Source of the DNA: Candidatus Melainabacteria bacterium
GTDB lineage: Bacteria > Cyanobacteriota > Vampirovibrionia > Obscuribacterales > Obscuribacteraceae
DNA: 64,000 nucleotides
Direction: 5' to 3'
Assembly (NCBI GenBank): GCA_003242885.1
Contig: QKMZ01000015.1
Location: 457,568 to 521,567 of the forward strand
This document shows, piece by piece, positions 17,437-26,358 of this stretch (position 1 is the stretch's first letter; every line of letters begins with the position of its first letter). Below the pieces are notes generated by a model that saw nothing but the letters and a program-made list of their open reading frames with translations, was not told where the DNA came from and did not search any database. Both the position numbers and the translations under genes were made by a program.

Positions 17437-17988
17437 TTAAACCAAGCTCGGCCTATCTAAGTCCAGCATATCGACGCCGGAGCCGATGAAGAGCAGATCG
17501 AAACGCTCATAACCGTGCTGCGAGATGTATTTTTCTTCCGACGGCGTAATCGGCAAGAGGATTGAGAAAGTTATTTTGTCACCATCACCGGTGCTGTAAT
17601 TAATGAACTCCTCAGGCATAAATCCTGGTTTTGTCGTGTAAAGAGAATAAAACGGTTTTCCATCAAACAGCGCATGGGGCGCTGCGATCACGTCTCCAGT
17701 CGCGAAAGCTGCCTGGCGTTCCATTGCTCGAATGGCAAGTTGTTGCAGCAGTCCGGCAATGTTTAATGCTCCAAACTTATCCAGCACTGAGATCATCAAT
17801 TCTTGCTGAATGTGGCGCCCTCTACATTCCAAAGGATAGTTACTCAAGCCAAGCGTTGAGAAAGTTTGCAGCCCTTCGATTCCCCTCGGACAATGGACAA
17901 CCTGAAAAGGAAGGTTTTCGCCACTGACGTTTTTCGCATATCTGTTCGCGATCGGACCAAGAAACTCTTCTATGTGATCACTCAGCAT
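17437..17988 (-). CDS. suppressor-of-fused (SUFU) domain protein
   Basis: About 183 residues. The central and C-terminal part matches the bacterial SUFU domain: a Phe/Pro-rich middle (FYSLYTTKPGF), then LLPITPSEEKYISQHG and the terminal FDLLFIGSGVDMLDLDRPS, near the usual end of the domain. Bacterial SUFU domains are known from toxin-immunity neighbourhoods, where they act as binding or immunity modules. An in-frame start at 18078 lies inside the upstream gene; the ATG at 17988, 8 bp after the upstream stop, fits better. It is the last of a four-gene minus-strand run. No toxin gene is visible nearby. Confidence 0.7.
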   Translation of the reverse strand: MLSDHIEEFLGPIANRYAKNVSGENLPFQVVHCPRGIEGLQTFSTLGLSNYPLECRGRHIQQELMISVLDKFGALNIAGLLQQLAIRAMERQAAFATGDVIAAPHALFDGKPFYSLYTTKPGFMPEEFINYSTGDGDKITFSILLPITPSEEKYISQHGYERFDLLFIGSGVDMLDLDRPSLV

Positions 17989-17995
17989 TCGAGCT

Positions 17996-19501
17996 TCATT
18001 CTTCCGTCGAAACGTTCTTGTATTTAGAAACCCTCTCGTTTTCAGAGACGCCCTCGGCATTTGAAACGTTCTCTTCATGCGGAACTTCAGGCGCCTGGAT
18101 TTCCTTCCTTTCAGCGCTCTCTTCCGCTTCGAGAATTTTGACTAGTTCTTTTGGAGCAGGTAACACTGGAATTGCGAAGTCTGGAACTTGCTCCAAATAA
18201 ATGTCTCGTTCGGTCAAATTGCACAAGTTCATTGGCACGATGATTGGCTTCTTCTGCGCCAATCGTGCTCTTATCGCTTCTACTGTTTTTAGTTCGTTCA
18301 GCAAATTTAGGTCACGAAATGCCTGCGCTCTTTCTTTTTGAACCTTGGCCATTTCTGCTTTTCCTTGCGCTTGCAAGAAATCTGCGAACTCCAAAGTGTA
18401 GACTGCTAGTGCGATATAAGAAGGATTGTTAGCGCCCGCCATCGAATCGATTGTGTTTCGGTAATACAACTCGGCTTCTTCCGGGCGATTTTGCTTGGCA
18501 CGTATTCGCCCCATCAAGGCATCGCATCGCGGCTGGCATTCAAGGTCGTCCTTGTACCGAAGTGCCAATTCGCGCGCCCTTTCGACGTATTGCTCCGCTT
18601 CGTCAAGATTATCTCTTTCTGTTTCGATCGATGCCTTGATAAAGTCCAGCCTCCAGCCGATGTATTGCCTCACGCGCGGAGTAGCCTTTTTGATTGCTTC
18701 TTGCAGCGCTTTGTCTGCTTCGTCAATCTGCCCCATTCTGACCAGGCAAAGCGCGAGGTTGTTGAGCAAGATTGCCTCGGCGCGCCTGTCGGCAGGTCGT
18801 TTTAGTAGATCGCTGAAAATCTCTGCGGCTTCCTCGAATTTCCATTGCGATAGAAGAGCGACGGCGAGATTGTTTGCGACGCCCCAGTTCTTCGGTGATT
18901 TTTTCCTGGCTTTTGAATGAGGCTCGATCAAACCCCAACTGTAAAGCGTCACCGCTTGAAACTCTACAAAGCGCCCTTCCAGCATCAGTAGGCGCACGAA
19001 AGCGTCGGTAGCAGCAATGTGCGAATTGTGGGTGTACGGATACCACATGGTCGTCCAGTACAAAGTGTTTGGCAACATGCGCACAACGCGAGTGTAGTGG
19101 CGGTTCTTCATAGCAGAGGTTATCTGACGCGCCATTACTGTTCCTGTCAGCCAAGCGAAAAACAGCAGACCAAAGAAAATTTGGAAGAACGAATAACCAA
19201 AAAATGCTGACAATATTGCCGGCGGTAGGGTCAGCCCGATGATCCACAGAATTTTGGCTGTATACATAGAGGGCCAATCTTTTGCGCCCCTATCAATCAA
19301 TTGCTGAGTCAGCTCATCGTCAATGAGGTTTGGTCCCTGCATCTCTGCTTTCATATCCGAAAATTCAGAAAGAGCGGACTCTGAAGAGCCTTTGATTGCC
19401 GTAACTTCCGCGCCGGCAGGCGCCCGAAGCTGCGCCGAATCCGCCGCCGCTGGAGGCTCCTGGCTAAAAGAATTGTCGCTGGAAACTTTTTCGTCCGTCA
19501 T
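17996..19501 (-). CDS. membrane-anchored TPR protein
   Basis: The 501-residue protein has a polar 75-residue N-terminus, two adjacent membrane helices (about 82-125, including GLTLPPAILSAFFGYSFFQI), then TPR-type helix pairs over roughly 185-370: NNLAVALLSQWKFEEAAEIF and NNLALCLVRMGQIDEADKAL are clear repeats. The C-terminal 60 residues are Glu-rich and disordered. TPR repeats bind other proteins. The product is likely an inner-membrane scaffold with the repeats in the cytoplasm or periplasm. It lies 42 bp after the Clp-R-like gene, and the SUFU gene starts 7 bp after it, so these form an operon. Confidence 0.75.
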   Translation of the reverse strand: MTDEKVSSDNSFSQEPPAAADSAQLRAPAGAEVTAIKGSSESALSEFSDMKAEMQGPNLIDDELTQQLIDRGAKDWPSMYTAKILWIIGLTLPPAILSAFFGYSFFQIFFGLLFFAWLTGTVMARQITSAMKNRHYTRVVRMLPNTLYWTTMWYPYTHNSHIAATDAFVRLLMLEGRFVEFQAVTLYSWGLIEPHSKARKKSPKNWGVANNLAVALLSQWKFEEAAEIFSDLLKRPADRRAEAILLNNLALCLVRMGQIDEADKALQEAIKKATPRVRQYIGWRLDFIKASIETERDNLDEAEQYVERARELALRYKDDLECQPRCDALMGRIRAKQNRPEEAELYYRNTIDSMAGANNPSYIALAVYTLEFADFLQAQGKAEMAKVQKERAQAFRDLNLLNELKTVEAIRARLAQKKPIIVPMNLCNLTERDIYLEQVPDFAIPVLPAPKELVKILEAEESAERKEIQAPEVPHEENVSNAEGVSENERVSKYKNVSTEE

Positions 19502-19543
19502 CTGGTTTTGAATCCCTTCAGACCATGCAGGCCGAAAGCTTGC

Positions 19544-20014
19544 TTACCAGCTCTTTTGAAAGCTTGAAAGAACCAAATTTACCCAGGCGTCGTTGGAGTC
19601 GTGCATGGCGTAAAGGATGATCTCAGGCGTGATTTCTTTCTTTTTCTTCTCTTCCTGCAATTCTTTTGCCTTCTCCATAATCTTCATGGCGGAGGCATTT
19701 GAGCGGACGAGGTTGGAGAAGTAGGTGCGCTGTTTGCCCATACGCAGGCCAATGTCTTTGCGAATGGCTCCGACGGTGAGGTCTTTGCGCTCTAAGATCA
19801 TGCTCGCCAGCTTGCCGTCGAATGCCACAAGTGCCAGCAAAAGCCCGGCGTCGGTGAGCATGCCGTGGTTGCAGTCGTTAATGGCGAAGGTCACCAGGTT
19901 GGCTGCTTCTTCGCTCAAGGCGTTAAGGATTTCAGGAGGAACCTCCAGGCTGTCGATTTCGACCTCGCCCAGTGGAGGCGCGTCTATTTCATTCCCTTCG
20001 TCGTCATAGTGCAT
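19544..20014 (-). CDS. hypothetical protein resembling a Clp N-terminal (R) domain
   Basis: A 156-residue helical protein. Residues about 35-92 (LSEEAANLVTFAINDCNHGMLT...GLLLALVAFDGKLA) and 100-155 (NASAMKIMEKAKEL...ITPEIILYAMHDSNDAW) look like two divergent copies of the helical repeat of the ClpA/ClpC N-terminal domain, which recognises adaptors and substrates. There is no AAA+ module. This is a pattern judgement and needs a profile search. Its first 11 bases overlap the end of the PH-like gene, which suggests coupling. Confidence 0.5.
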   Translation of the reverse strand: MHYDDEGNEIDAPPLGEVEIDSLEVPPEILNALSEEAANLVTFAINDCNHGMLTDAGLLLALVAFDGKLASMILERKDLTVGAIRKDIGLRMGKQRTYFSNLVRSNASAMKIMEKAKELQEEKKKKEITPEIILYAMHDSNDAWVNLVLSSFQKSW

Positions 20015-20723
20015 CTGGCGGCTTTCCTATCTTTATCGACCTTATAATATCGCGAGTAGTACGAGAACCGGGTGATTCTACTTGGTATCTCTTTTGCGCT
20101 TCTTCACATGATCGGCAGAGGAAAAGCGCCAACAGCCGCCATACATCGGGCTTTTCAAGAAGATCTCGGTTGATCTTGAATAAATCTAATTGCCACGCTT
20201 CGGGAAATCCATTTTTTAAGGCGAGGATAAGGTCCTCATAAATCTCAGGATTCCAGCCTGCCTGAGACCGAAGGAAGTCGATCAGATCTTTGCTTGTGTG
20301 GATATTTTCAATTTTTTCCGGGTTTACGCTGAAGTGAGGCTCATGTATGACCGCTACTAGAAAATCCCTGACTGCATAGAAATCAGGCTCTTCTTCTGAC
20401 TCGTTTTGTACTGGCAGTAAGAAGGTGTCGCCGCCCTTCAAGTGAACATAGAGCGCCTTCTGCTCCGGATCCTTCGGGAGATCGACTTCTCGTATATCTT
20501 CGTACCTGATGGTTCGAGCTTTTTCACCCTTCACTCGGTAAACGGCTTGATCGCTAATCAGAATGAAATCGTCTTCGTTGTTGATGTAAACACCGTAGAG
20601 CCCTTCATCTTTGGCAAGAATCGAATTCGAAAAAACCGAAGTATCGTGAGGCCTGGCAAAACATTCAATCAGGGACAGATGTCGCGTGATGTATTTTTCA
20701 ATGTTGAGCCAATACGAGGGCAT
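20004..20723 (-). CDS. hypothetical protein with PH-like N-terminal region
   Basis: A 239-residue protein with no clear family match. Residues about 40-105 (GLYGVYINNEDDFILISDQAVYR, then IRYEDIREVDLP and VHLKGGDTFLLPV) form a run of beta strands with the spacing of a bacterial PH-like domain. The C-terminal half is helical and Trp/Leu-rich, with EKPDVWRLLALFLCRSCEEAQ. There is no signal peptide. No strong ribosome site precedes the ATG. It heads the four-gene run and starts 39 bp after the polA stop. Confidence 0.55.
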   Translation of the reverse strand: MPSYWLNIEKYITRHLSLIECFARPHDTSVFSNSILAKDEGLYGVYINNEDDFILISDQAVYRVKGEKARTIRYEDIREVDLPKDPEQKALYVHLKGGDTFLLPVQNESEEEPDFYAVRDFLVAVIHEPHFSVNPEKIENIHTSKDLIDFLRSQAGWNPEIYEDLILALKNGFPEAWQLDLFKINRDLLEKPDVWRLLALFLCRSCEEAQKRYQVESPGSRTTRDIIRSIKIGKPPDAL

Positions 20724-20762
20724 CGATGTTTAGTCTTGTCGAGTTGTTTCCGTCGGTCTAAA

Positions 20763-23732
20763 TTACTTTGCTTCCATCCAGTTTGGACCAACTCCGATAT
20801 CCACTACCAGTGGCACTTTCAGCGGTTGTCCATATTCCATGGATTGCGTGATTACTTTCTTTGCGAGATCCAATTCTTCGTTTGGAACTTCAAGTACAAG
20901 TTCGTCATGCACTTGCAAAACGATCTTGGTCTTCATGTTGTTTTCCTTCAATTCTTTGCTCAGACGAATCATCGCCAACTTCATCAGGTCTGCTGCACTG
21001 CCTTGAAGAGGCGCATTGAAAGCGGCTCTTTCATCAGCTTGCCGGATCATTGAATTGCGGTCATTCAGATATCTGAAGTGTCTGCGGCGACCGTAAATAG
21101 TCTCGACGTAATTTTTCTCGCGGGCAGTTTCGAGGGTTTCAGAAACCAATTTCATCACGTTGGGGTATGTGTTGAAATACTTTTCGCGGAACTTCTTCGC
21201 TTCGGCTGTAGACACGCCCAAGTCAATGCCTGTCCGGTAATCGCCTTGTTGATAGACGAGTGCGAAATTCATTGTCTTACCCACCGCGCGCATTTCTTTT
21301 GTGACTTCTTCTAGCGGAATATCGAAGATTTCTTTGGCGGTGCGTTGGTGAATATCCTGATTCTTTTGAAACGCGTCGATGAGCGTCGGGTCTTCTGCCA
21401 TATGCGCGAGCATGCGCAATTCTATTTGGGAGTAGTCGGCGGAAACCATTACCCAGCCTTCTTTCTCCGGAATGAAAGCGCGGCGTATACGGCTGCCGAT
21501 TTCAGTCCGGATGGGAATGTTTTGCAGGTTCGGATTGGTACTTGAAAGGCGTCCGGTTGCTGCGACTGTTTGGTTGAATGTTCCGTGCAAACGATTGTCT
21601 CTTGGGCTGACAAGTTTGGTCAGGCTGTCAACGTATGTTGAACGCAACTTGGAGAGATGCCTGTATTCGAGCAGCTTTGGAATGATTACGTGTTCGTCTT
21701 TCAGTGCTTCCAGAGCAGCAGCATCAGTGGACAAACCTGTCTTCTTTGTTGTTTTACCTTGAGGTTTTAATCCCAAGTCTTCAAACAGAACTTTCTGAAG
21801 TTGTTGTGTCGAATTGATATTGAATGAATAACCGGAAAGAGCAAAAATCTCTGACTCCAATCTTGCGATGTCCGAAGACAGTTCAATAGAGAGCTTCTTG
21901 AGATACGCAGTGTCGAGCGCAATTCCGTTTTGTTCCATTTCTGCAAGAACGCAAGAGAGGGGCAGCTCAATCTCGTTGAGAATAAACAATTGCTCTTTGT
22001 CCAGCATTGGCAAGTATGTGCGAGCAAGCTCCAGTGTCATGCGAGCATCGTCAGCCGCATAGGGAGCAGCTTTATCAATTGACACCATTTCCATGGTGAC
22101 TTGCTTTTTTCCTGTACCAATCAACTCGGCAATTCGCACCATCTCATAGTTGAATACGCGGCTGACCTGATCCTTCAATCCATGCTTTTCGTCAGCATTG
22201 AGAATGTAACTTGCGATCATAGTATCGAAGGCTACTGGGCACATTTTGATGCCGTACAGCGATAAGACATTCATTTCAAACTTTGCATTCTGGGCAATTT
22301 TGCCGATTTTGGGATTCTCTAAAATTGGCTTCAGTCGTTCGATAACGAGATCGTGATCGAGCTGCTGTTGCGTGAGAATACCTGAGTGTCCAACCGGGAT
22401 ATATGCGGTTTTTGGTCCGCCTCCATTAGTGCTGGAATTCTCGCTGACCGAAAGTTTTCCGTCAGCGAAGCTGAAGCCTGCACCCCAGGCAAAAGCGTAC
22501 CCGACAATGTTTGTATCTAGCGATTCGATGCCGCTGGTTTCCAAATCGATAGCAAATGCTTGTTCATTGGAGAGCTCGTCAATCAGATGATTGAGAGCAT
22601 CTTCCGTAGTGATGATCTGAGGCGTTGGTGGTCCAAACGAGCGTTGCTCGTATACCGGCGTGTTCGACGCTGGCTCTATCGAATCGAAGAGCCCGAGCTG
22701 ACGCCCTCCGCCAACCGAGCCCGTTTCTGCGCCGACTCCAGCCCCAACCGGAATCGCCGTTTCGACCTCAACGCTAACAACAGTGAGCGATGAGATTTCC
22801 CCTGACTGTGTCGGCATCGCGACGGCGCCACCAGAAATTTTGGAGAGCACAATGGGCAAACGACTGACAATTTTCTTCATGCCGAGGTTTTGGAAAAAGT
22901 CGTTTGCTTTGCTCGTATCGATAGAGTCCAGACGGCAATGCGCGAAGTCGAATTCCATCGGAACATCGAGCTTGATTGTCGCAAGCATCTGGCTCTTGTA
23001 GGCGATTTCCTTGCCTTCGGTGAGCTTTGCTTTCACCGATTTCGATTTCAACTCTTCGACATGTTCGTAGATGCCGTCGAGAGTTTTATATTGGGTCAGA
23101 AGTTCTACTGCTGTCTTAGGCCCGATGCCTTTGACGCCTGGAATATTGTCTGAGGAGTCGCCGCAAAGCGCTTTGTAGTCAATGATTTGCTCTGGCCAGA
23201 CGCCCATCTTTTCAAATACTTCTGCGCGCCTGTACGTCACCAAACCACCGCCACGTGCGGGCGGCATCAGAACCTGAATGTCACCGTCCACGTCAGTAAC
23301 CAGTTGAAATGCGTCCTTGTCTCCGGTAAGAATGTCGACGCGAATGCCGCGGCGTTCTGCATCTTTGGCAACGGTGCCGATCACATCGTCCGCTTCGTAG
23401 CCGGGCAACTCATATAAAGGAATGCCCAACATTTGGACCCCCTCTTTGATAAGCGGCCACTGTTTTTTCAGGTCGTCCGGCATCTCCAGGCGATTCGCTT
23501 TGTACTCGACATACTCTTCTTTACGGAAGGTGGGCTCCTCTCGGTCGAATGCGACAGCGAGCATTGTCGGGTTGTGCTTTTCTATTAGGTCGAAGATGGA
23601 GCTGAAGAAGCCATATAGAGCACCGGTCGGAATACCGGACGAACTACGCAATCCCATGGAGAAAAGCGCGTAGAACATGCGGAATGCCAGGGAGCTTCCG
23701 TCAACGAGAACGAGAGTCTCCTTTTCTGCCAT
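20763..23732 (-). CDS. polA: DNA polymerase I
   Basis: A 989-residue three-domain repair polymerase, about 60 residues longer than the E. coli enzyme. The 5' nuclease covers about 1-295. A Gly/Ser-rich linker (about 300-370) accounts for the extra length. The 3'-5' exonuclease has D396 and E398 (AIDLETSG) and D562 (YAADDA), but the second motif reads QNAKFEM, with Glu486 where Asp is usual. The polymerase shows motif A DYSQIELR, motif B with K, F and Y of the O helix (KTMNFALVYQQG, lacking the common YG), and motif C VHDELVLEVP. A GGAGGAA site supports the start. Confidence 0.97.
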   Translation of the reverse strand: MAEKETLVLVDGSSLAFRMFYALFSMGLRSSSGIPTGALYGFFSSIFDLIEKHNPTMLAVAFDREEPTFRKEEYVEYKANRLEMPDDLKKQWPLIKEGVQMLGIPLYELPGYEADDVIGTVAKDAERRGIRVDILTGDKDAFQLVTDVDGDIQVLMPPARGGGLVTYRRAEVFEKMGVWPEQIIDYKALCGDSSDNIPGVKGIGPKTAVELLTQYKTLDGIYEHVEELKSKSVKAKLTEGKEIAYKSQMLATIKLDVPMEFDFAHCRLDSIDTSKANDFFQNLGMKKIVSRLPIVLSKISGGAVAMPTQSGEISSLTVVSVEVETAIPVGAGVGAETGSVGGGRQLGLFDSIEPASNTPVYEQRSFGPPTPQIITTEDALNHLIDELSNEQAFAIDLETSGIESLDTNIVGYAFAWGAGFSFADGKLSVSENSSTNGGGPKTAYIPVGHSGILTQQQLDHDLVIERLKPILENPKIGKIAQNAKFEMNVLSLYGIKMCPVAFDTMIASYILNADEKHGLKDQVSRVFNYEMVRIAELIGTGKKQVTMEMVSIDKAAPYAADDARMTLELARTYLPMLDKEQLFILNEIELPLSCVLAEMEQNGIALDTAYLKKLSIELSSDIARLESEIFALSGYSFNINSTQQLQKVLFEDLGLKPQGKTTKKTGLSTDAAALEALKDEHVIIPKLLEYRHLSKLRSTYVDSLTKLVSPRDNRLHGTFNQTVAATGRLSSTNPNLQNIPIRTEIGSRIRRAFIPEKEGWVMVSADYSQIELRMLAHMAEDPTLIDAFQKNQDIHQRTAKEIFDIPLEEVTKEMRAVGKTMNFALVYQQGDYRTGIDLGVSTAEAKKFREKYFNTYPNVMKLVSETLETAREKNYVETIYGRRRHFRYLNDRNSMIRQADERAAFNAPLQGSAADLMKLAMIRLSKELKENNMKTKIVLQVHDELVLEVPNEELDLAKKVITQSMEYGQPLKVPLVVDIGVGPNWMEAK

Positions 23733-23841
23733 TTCAATTCCTCCGGTGTCTTATGTTCTTGCTGTTTATTTCGGTTGGGGCGCGTTGACGCGCTCTCTTT
23801 TGAGGTTTTCTGAAGACTAGATGAACCTTCAGAACCAGAGA

Positions 23842-23866
23842 GCGATGCATTGGCATCGCCCCTACA
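23842..23866. repeat. REP-like palindrome between polA and the phosphatase
   Basis: GCGATGC (23842-23848), loop ATTG, GCATCGC (23853-23859), continuing CCCTACA. The right half GCATCGCCCCTACA is the complement of the TGTAGGGGCGAYGC core seen in other copies. A related GCGCG/CGCGC inverted repeat lies just upstream near 23780-23794. Confidence 0.65.
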
Positions 23867-23868
23867 GT

Positions 23869-25662
23869 TTACTGCGCCACAGGCGCGGCTGGGGCTGCCG
23901 ATGCGGCGGATGTTCTTGGTCTGGGCGGTCCCATGACCTGTCCGATTGCGTCAGACAAGCCAGAACCTTCGCACAACGACGGAGCCTCGATGCCCAGAAT
24001 GCTGGTCACTGTCGGAGCAATATCGATGGGGCTGACAGTCTGGGTAAAACGGCCAGCACGAATCGAGGTGCCACAAAGAATGAGCGGCACCTGAGTGTCA
24101 TATGCAAATGGTGAGCCGCTGCCGGTTCCGGCAGTTTCGGAAGCAAAGACATATCCTGGTTTTGGATAGATGAGCAATTCGCCCGAACGATTCCAGTAAT
24201 AGCTGCGTCTTTGTGCTTCAGCGTTGCCGCCGCTTTGTACTTGGTTGAGAATTAACTGGTGACGGCAAAGGACGTCACCCACTCCGGCAATGGTCTTGGC
24301 CAACTTAGCTGCAACAGCTTCTACATCAGCCTGGCGAACCTTTTGCTTTTCCAGTGTTTCCAACTTCAAGTAAACGTTGGGTGGCGAAAATTCATCAATC
24401 CAGTCATCTGGAGCAATCTGCGAATCTAATGCAGAATCAAGCAATGTCTTGAATGTCTTCGGATCGATTTTGCCTGTGTTCATTCTGCGTTCTTTGAGAA
24501 ATTCGGGAATCGGCATTGTGCCGTGCGCCGCTGTGAACACGATCAGTGTGTTGTTCAAACCGACCCTTTGATCGACCAATTGGAACAAACTGGCGAGCGA
24601 CTGGTCCATTTTGAGGACGAGATCTTCAGCTTCCTGGCTATAGGGTCCGAACGATTGGGTCAAATGGTCTCCGGCGGCCAAACTCAAACAGAGCATGTCC
24701 GGCTCATTGTGCTGACCGAGAAATTCTTTCTCGATTGCTTCTTTGGCGAAGTCGCAGGTCATTTGGTTTGCCCACGGCGTCATTGCAAAAGCGTTGTAGA
24801 AAGCTTCGCCTTGCCCACTTATGGTGTGTGGAAAGGTTTTTGACCAACCAGCCTCAGCCTTTTCGTAAGGATAATCGTCGCGAGTGGATGCACCGTATTC
24901 GGTCTCAGGAAGGCTTCTTTGCCATGGCTTGCCGTTATATTTGTCGGCATAGCGTTGGTCATTGAATGCCTTTGCCCATGCTGGCAAATCTACAGAATAT
25001 TGCGACGAAGTAACGAAATTTCCGGTGGTGCGATCAAACCAAAAGGCGCCGTTGGCAAGAACGCCGGCAAGCATCAAGGCTGATGTGTCGCGCAGAGAAC
25101 AAGCAACGACTTTGCTTCTGCCATTGGTTGCCAGTTTCATCTGGTCACCGATTGTGGTGCCGACCAAACGCATCGAGCTAGCACCTTGACCGCTGGCACC
25201 GACCAGGTGATAGGTATCATCGGCAGTGGCACTCATGACTCTGTTTTTCTTAGGAACATACCATTCGTCTGCTACGATTCCTGAAAGCCAAGGATTTGCA
25301 CCGGTGGAGATAGCTGCCTGCCCACAAGCATTTTGCGAGGTAGCGTAACTGAGACGGCAGTTTGTATAGTTGGCACCGTGCTCCATCAAGTAGCGCAGTC
25401 CACCGCTGCTCAACTTGTCTTGGTAGCGGCTCAGATAGTTGTATGAGAAATGATCCGCAACTATTAATAGTACGAGTTTTGGTCTTGCCGATTGCGAGGC
25501 TTGAGCCAGTGCGGGCGGGCAAATGCTGTTGATGCCCAAACAAATCAATACAAGCAGTGTAAGAAATGCTCTCAACAAATGCACAGACAATACCTCGCTA
25601 AAAGTAGTAACCGGCGCCCCTTGCCGAAGTTCAAACCGATGACGAATCACAGCCATCGACAA
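23869..25662 (-). CDS. secreted alkaline phosphatase superfamily protein (PafA-like)
   Basis: A 597-residue exported metallohydrolase. The N-terminus has a signal peptide (hydrophobic stretch LLRAFLTLLVLICLGINSI, then PALAQ). The mature part begins RPKLVLLIVADHFSYNYLSRY, like PafA-type phosphatases. The nucleophile region is AACGQAAISTG-like (ATSQNACGQAAISTG) followed by WLSGIVADEWY. Later metal-ligand motifs are SLAAGDHLTQSFG and TAAHGTMP. The known PafA enzymes are periplasmic, phosphate-insensitive phosphomonoesterases; a diesterase role is also possible. The C-terminal 25 residues are Ala/Pro-rich. It is transcribed toward polA and is likely monocistronic. Confidence 0.8.
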   Translation of the reverse strand: MSMAVIRHRFELRQGAPVTTFSEVLSVHLLRAFLTLLVLICLGINSICPPALAQASQSARPKLVLLIVADHFSYNYLSRYQDKLSSGGLRYLMEHGANYTNCRLSYATSQNACGQAAISTGANPWLSGIVADEWYVPKKNRVMSATADDTYHLVGASGQGASSMRLVGTTIGDQMKLATNGRSKVVACSLRDTSALMLAGVLANGAFWFDRTTGNFVTSSQYSVDLPAWAKAFNDQRYADKYNGKPWQRSLPETEYGASTRDDYPYEKAEAGWSKTFPHTISGQGEAFYNAFAMTPWANQMTCDFAKEAIEKEFLGQHNEPDMLCLSLAAGDHLTQSFGPYSQEAEDLVLKMDQSLASLFQLVDQRVGLNNTLIVFTAAHGTMPIPEFLKERRMNTGKIDPKTFKTLLDSALDSQIAPDDWIDEFSPPNVYLKLETLEKQKVRQADVEAVAAKLAKTIAGVGDVLCRHQLILNQVQSGGNAEAQRRSYYWNRSGELLIYPKPGYVFASETAGTGSGSPFAYDTQVPLILCGTSIRAGRFTQTVSPIDIAPTVTSILGIEAPSLCEGSGLSDAIGQVMGPPRPRTSAASAAPAAPVAQ

Positions 25663-25880
25663 GAGGGTTCTAAAGGAGACTGAATGAGGCGCTTGACTTG
25701 CCTTCAGCCATCCTATAACGAGTAATTTTACGGCCCTTGAGATGATGTTTTCAGCCGTTTTGGGACGCGTTAGTGTAACGCTTTATATTGATAACTTTGT
25801 GAACTTAAGGCTCTTTTGGAATTCCCACTCTAAAATCAGACGAATCAGCACCAGACCAGCGATTTAAGTGGAGAGTGGTT

Positions 25881-26300
25881 ATGAGCGAGCGAACAAAATT
25901 ATTAAAGAAAGCAGTCATGACTGGCGTTGGCGGCGCTACCAATGTAGACCGCATTAAATCGGCCATCAAAGACGCAATGAACGACCTGGTTAAAGTTGGA
26001 CAAGATCTTCTCGACGATTTGGAAGAAAAAGGTACCAATAAGACCGATTCAGTCCAACAATTTATGAAAAACCTCAAGTCCGAAACTGAGAAGAAAGGAT
26101 TTGAAGTTGAAAAGAAAGTTTCGACCAACGTAAAGGGTTCAATGAAGAAGGCTGCCAAAGAGCTCGGCCTCATCACCCGTGAAGATTGGGAAGAACTCTA
26201 CGAGCGCATCGCTGCTATCGAAGATGCCGTCGGCGTAAGCGCTGGTGACGAAGAAGGCGAAAGCAAGAAGAGCCGCAAGAAGAACAAGAACAACAACTAG
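25881..26300 (+). CDS. phasin-like helical protein
   Basis: A 139-residue, highly charged helical protein. The first 100 residues form long amphipathic helices (DRIKSAIKDAMNDLVKVGQDLLDDLEEKG), and REDWEELYERIAAIEDAV forms a coiled coil. The tail is Lys/Asn-rich (KKSRKKNKNNN). This matches the PHA-granule-associated phasin superfamily (COG3937 type), but low complexity makes the match weak. A GGAGAG site supports the ATG at 25881 over the GTG at 25875. A strong terminator follows. No PHA synthase is in the window. Confidence 0.55.
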   Translation: MSERTKLLKKAVMTGVGGATNVDRIKSAIKDAMNDLVKVGQDLLDDLEEKGTNKTDSVQQFMKNLKSETEKKGFEVEKKVSTNVKGSMKKAAKELGLITREDWEELYERIAAIEDAVGVSAGDEEGESKKSRKKNKNNN

Positions 26301-26324
26301 TTCTACTACTCTTAAAGAGATTCG

Positions 26325-26351
26325 AAGGGGTGCAGCGATGCTCCCCTTTTT
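26325..26351 (+). terminator. rho-independent terminator with GCGA tetraloop
   Basis: Arms AAGGGG (26325-26330) and CCCCTT (26343-26348), with an inner GCA/TGC stem around a GCGA (GNRA-type) loop, followed by TTT. It closes the phasin-like gene and sits 8 bp before the convergent gene's stop. Confidence 0.85.
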
Positions 26352-26358
26352 CTCTGCC

